IMG/VR virus record: IMGVR_UViG_3300034096_001238
Coordinates: 1 to 34,898 of that record
Reading direction: 5' to 3' (one strand)
DNA from: a virus
Length of the DNA stretch: 34,898 bases
The position numbers were made by a program, and so were the translations under genes. A model generated the notes under the pieces. It made no database searches. It worked only from the letters and a program-made list of their open reading frames with translations, and was not told the origin of the DNA. Shown here one piece after another: positions 32,103 through 34,898 of this stretch (within the stretch, counting starts at the first letter, position 1; each line of letters starts with the position of its first letter).

Positions 32103-34889
32103 CTATTTTTTGTTCAATGATGCGAGGAACTTGTCAAGATCAGCCTGTAGTCCTGTACGCTTGAATCTTTCAAGAGCACCGGTGTCACCTGATATGGCCT
32201 CAGCATATCTACGGTTCATCGCAGTGTCAGCAACAGCCTGTGTACCTTGAAGTATCTGATTCACAATGGCCTGTGTACGTTCACGTTCGAACGTCTTGGA
32301 AGCGGCATCCTGTGCAAAGGCCATTTCCCTGTACCGTGCAGCGTTCTCCTCATTGAACATGTCCGCTTGCAACCTCGAGTCGATGTTACCGGCCTTTTCA
32401 GTCGCATCCACCTGAATGTTCAGACGGTCAGCATCTGCACGTGCCTGTTCATCTGCACGGACTTTTGCAGAGTACGCCTCCTGAATTGTGGACGATGCTC
32501 CAGGCCCTTGACCTCCTCTGAGAATTGCATCGAGCATTGCACGGAAATCCTGCTGAGAACGTGCTATTTCCGCATCAGGTGATATGCGATCAAGGAACAT
32601 CTTCTCCGCCTTCACGCGAGCCGCCTGAGGTACAGGAACCTTATCGAAATCCTGTGTCGCAGTGGCTATGATACCTGCAAGGGAACCCAGTCCTGAGATC
32701 ATCTCAGGTGCGTATTTGAGATAATCAGGTCTTGTACTTGGAGGAGTGGCCGGGGGTCTTGTTTCCGGATTGTCGTATCCGGCCCTGTTCACTTTGGCCT
32801 CTTCCAGTCTTCCCATATTGTAGTCCTTGTCCAGGTGATGGAAATATCCTTCCAATCCTGAAGGAGTAGCAGGTGGGGCCGGAGGTGGTGATGCTGGTGC
32901 TTTCGGCTTTTTGGGAGCTGGAGGTGCAGGAGGTTGAGCGGCCCTGTTCTTGTTCATCAACTTCACATAGGCATCCATCTGTCCAGGGGTCATGTTCGGA
33001 TTCTGAATGAAAGGTGAGAGACTCGGAGTACCGTTCTGATACTTCATCAGTCCACCTTTCTTCGCAGTCTGGTCCATGCCCTGTCCACCGGCTCTTCCTG
33101 CAAGTGCTTCCTGATACTGCATCAACTGGTTGATCTCAGAGTCTGATGCACCGTTCTTGGAGAGCTTCTCGTACAACTGGGCCATGGACATCCCTGACTG
33201 TGGATCCTTGAGGTGATCAGACCACACATAGTCTCCCTTTTCAAGTTTCATAGGTACTCCTCCCTGTTCATGAGTGGGGCCATTGACTTTGACATCTCTT
33301 TTACCACCATTCTTCATGATGATCTCATCCCCTTCAAGCTCTGCATTGGCGTTCTTTATCTGAACACCGTCAGAATAATGCATTCCTCCTGCTTTGTATT
33401 CCATCATGCCTCCGTCTCTTTTTGCAAAGTTTCGTGCAAAGTTGGCTTTTCTTCTCATCTCAGGAGAATACTCACCCTCAGGTGCGTTTAGGATTTTTGA
33501 TGCAGCTTCCTGAACTCCCATGTCCATTCTGGTCGCTTGGGCCTTAAATGTTCCTTTTTTTGCAGGATCTATGTAGATACCACCGTTTTCCCATGTGGCA
33601 CGTGCATATGCCCTGAAATGGGGATTCCCTTCCAGATTGCTTTTGTGCCTTGCATAGAAGGCCTCCTTACCGTGCTTTGATTCAGATCTTTCTCCCATGT
33701 TGGGATTACCGAAGTACTTTACAGAACCATCAGGGCCTGTCACTTTATGGGTCTTCCCTTTACGGTCATCGGATCTTGTGACCGTGTATCCTCCTTTACC
33801 GTACTCCATCATTCCTCCCATTCCCATCTTGGCAGTCTCTGCTGAGTCTCTGAAAGCCTGAGCTGTAGGAGCTCCTGAATCTCCGGGACTTCTCATGGTC
33901 TCCCCTGAACCTGCTTTGATCCTTTCACGTTTGGCGTGTATGTTGGCATAGAGTCCTCCTTTTCCGTAGTCCATCATGTCCATTGCACCTCCGTATTTGG
34001 CTGTAGGTATCTGTCTTTCCTGCATGGCGTTCATTGCTAATTCCTGATTGTTGAGGTGTGATCCTCCAGTGGTGCCTCCCTGGGTTCTGCGATTTTGACG
34101 GGCAAGGCGTGCCTGTTGACTTTCATAGTCTTGTTGATCCGACATTCCTTCTATCATATCCGGTATTATTCCAAGACCTGTCCAGGAAAGAACTGCTCTT
34201 CCATAGTCCTTGTTCTCAGCATGATCGAATGCTGACTGGTGAGGGGTGAACATTTTCATTGCATTCCCGACACCTGCTGCAGTTTCATCAGGATAGGCAT
34301 CGATCATCTTACCATCAACCTCTACACGTTGTTTTCCTGCAGCAGATTGTACACCTTTTACCACTCCTGTTGCAGCTCCTATGATCTGGCCTACCACTGG
34401 AATCGCAGACACTATGGACTCAGTAGTACCTTCAGTGATAGCACGTTGTCCTGCACGCTCTGTGGCTTCAGTATCCATATTTTCACCGTATCCCATCACA
34501 GATCCTCCGTATTGGTATGTGCCGTACATATTCCCTGATCTTGGAAACATGTTAGCGGCACGGTACTTTGCAATGGCCACATTCTGTTCACGCCCCATAC
34601 GGTTGGCCTTGTTGATGGCATCTATCCGAGCCTGAGCCTGCATACCGGCACCTATTCCAGCAGTGATGGCCCCGACTGCAGCAGTACCGAATCCCAATGC
34701 CTGATCAGCATTGAATCCTATACCTTCTGTACCAGTACCAGTACTCCCATTAGGCATCACAGACGCATTGGAGTATCTTCCAGGATTCGAAATTCCAGGG
34801 TCAGTACTCGGTCTCCATCCTGTACTGGACGGATTACTGAAGGATGGGGTACTATTCAGTCCTGATCCTCCCAACTTATACTTCTTCAT
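32103..34889 (-). CDS. 928-aa late protein with Y-x-x-G-G repeats and Pro-rich linker; probable capsid cargo/structural protein
   Basis: The first - strand gene in the window, probably a virion-internal (cargo) or tail-associated protein. Seen: repeated short Tyr/Gly motifs (see the repeat entry); two hydrophobic Gly/Ala stretches (about 62-83 and 158-181) like those of ejected proteins; a small domain at about 384-437 with FGNPNM, then FYARH, then AYARATWENGG; a conserved-looking acidic segment NAELEGDEIIM with a G-x-T-H-E-Q-G-G loop (about 514-544); a Pro/Ala/Lys linker (651-677); and a helical C-terminus (about 720-928) rich in Ala, Gln and Arg. It ends in TAG followed directly by TAA. The frame stays open for the nine bases upstream of the ATG, so the start cannot be fully fixed. 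Comparable proteins occur before the RNA polymerase genes of crAss-like phages. The function is inferred. Confidence 0.8.
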   Translation of the reverse strand: MKKYKLGGSGLNSTPSFSNPSSTGWRPSTDPGISNPGRYSNASVMPNGSTGTGTEGIGFNADQALGFGTAAVGAITAGIGAGMQAQARIDAINKANRMGREQNVAIAKYRAANMFPRSGNMYGTYQYGGSVMGYGENMDTEATERAGQRAITEGTTESIVSAIPVVGQIIGAATGVVKGVQSAAGKQRVEVDGKMIDAYPDETAAGVGNAMKMFTPHQSAFDHAENKDYGRAVLSWTGLGIIPDMIEGMSDQQDYESQQARLARQNRRTQGGTTGGSHLNNQELAMNAMQERQIPTAKYGGAMDMMDYGKGGLYANIHAKRERIKAGSGETMRSPGDSGAPTAQAFRDSAETAKMGMGGMMEYGKGGYTVTRSDDRKGKTHKVTGPDGSVKYFGNPNMGERSESKHGKEAFYARHKSNLEGNPHFRAYARATWENGGIYIDPAKKGTFKAQATRMDMGVQEAASKILNAPEGEYSPEMRRKANFARNFAKRDGGMMEYKAGGMHYSDGVQIKNANAELEGDEIIMKNGGKRDVKVNGPTHEQGGVPMKLEKGDYVWSDHLKDPQSGMSMAQLYEKLSKNGASDSEINQLMQYQEALAGRAGGQGMDQTAKKGGLMKYQNGTPSLSPFIQNPNMTPGQMDAYVKLMNKNRAAQPPAPPAPKKPKAPASPPPAPPATPSGLEGYFHHLDKDYNMGRLEEAKVNRAGYDNPETRPPATPPSTRPDYLKYAPEMISGLGSLAGIIATATQDFDKVPVPQAARVKAEKMFLDRISPDAEIARSQQDFRAMLDAILRGGQGPGASSTIQEAYSAKVRADEQARADADRLNIQVDATEKAGNIDSRLQADMFNEENAARYREMAFAQDAASKTFERERTQAIVNQILQGTQAVADTAMNRRYAEAISGDTGALERFKRTGLQADLDKFLASLNKK
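33027..34886 (-). repeat. Dispersed Tyr/Gly motif copies within the 928-aa protein
   Basis: Seven variants of a short Y-x-x-G-G or Y-G-G motif occur at residues 4-8 (YKLGG), 127-129 (YGG), 299-301 (YGG), 308-312 (YGKGG), 364-368 (YGKGG), 498-502 (YKAGG) and 617-620 (YQNG). Several are preceded by K, E or D and by Met/Gly runs such as GGMMEY. They are spread over two thirds of the protein rather than in strict tandem. Confidence 0.7.
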
Positions 34890-34898
34890 CTCTTCTCT

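Noticed and set aside
1-34898. tRNA genes, CRISPR arrays, integrase or attachment sites
   Set aside because: There is almost no non-coding space (largest gaps about 70-75 bases), and no cloverleaf, spaced repeat array or recombinase motif was seen.

Overview
The window reads as part of a double-stranded DNA phage genome of the crAss-like group (Crassvirales), which infects Bacteroidota. Two observations support this. First, there are two dense gene blocks facing each other: a replication and early block on the + strand, and a late block of very long ORFs on the - strand. Second, the largest - strand protein carries the catalytic signature K-S-G-S-D-F-D-I-D-K-L of the single-chain RNA polymerases of crAss-like phages (characterised for phi14:2 gp66). 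Most starts lack a Shine-Dalgarno and many sit in A-rich leaders, which suits a Bacteroidota host. TAG, TGA and TAA are all used as stops, so the standard bacterial code fits. G+C is about one half by eye.

Left block (1-12010, + strand). The order is: the tail of an upstream gene, an SF4/DnaB-type helicase, a YopX-family protein, two small unknowns, a Walker-type ATPase (Sak4-like), a small unknown, a MazG-like nucleotide pyrophosphohydrolase, a repeat-tailed unknown, a putative SSB with an acidic tail, and a rho-independent terminator. Next come a TOPRIM primase, an overlapping DUF1064-like PD-(D/E)XK nuclease, an unknown, rIIA- and rIIB-like proteins, a hairpin, a 5'-3' exonuclease and two unknowns. 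Nearly every junction is an ATGA or short overlap, so these look like translationally coupled operons for DNA replication, recombination and early takeover.

Right block (34889-11976, - strand). Four large genes follow one another: a 928-residue protein with Y/G/G-rich repeats and a proline-rich linker, a 658-residue unknown (both probably virion or cargo proteins), a 4273-residue polypeptide, and a 1758-residue polypeptide. The 4273-residue protein has N-terminal hydrophobic segments, long coiled coils, a zincin metallopeptidase motif (HEAFH) and the RNA polymerase core. The 1758-residue protein combines an ADP-ribosyltransferase-like domain, lying in a conspicuously A+T-rich island, with a RecB/Cas4-type PD-(D/E)XK nuclease domain and a long C-terminal region.

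The most interesting hypothesis is that the late block encodes a set of proteins packaged in the virion and delivered with the DNA: an RNA polymerase for early transcription, a protease, an ADP-ribosyltransferase and a nuclease. Function is inferred from motifs throughout. No tRNA, CRISPR array, insertion sequence or attachment site was seen, and no stretch over 300 bases lacks a gene.
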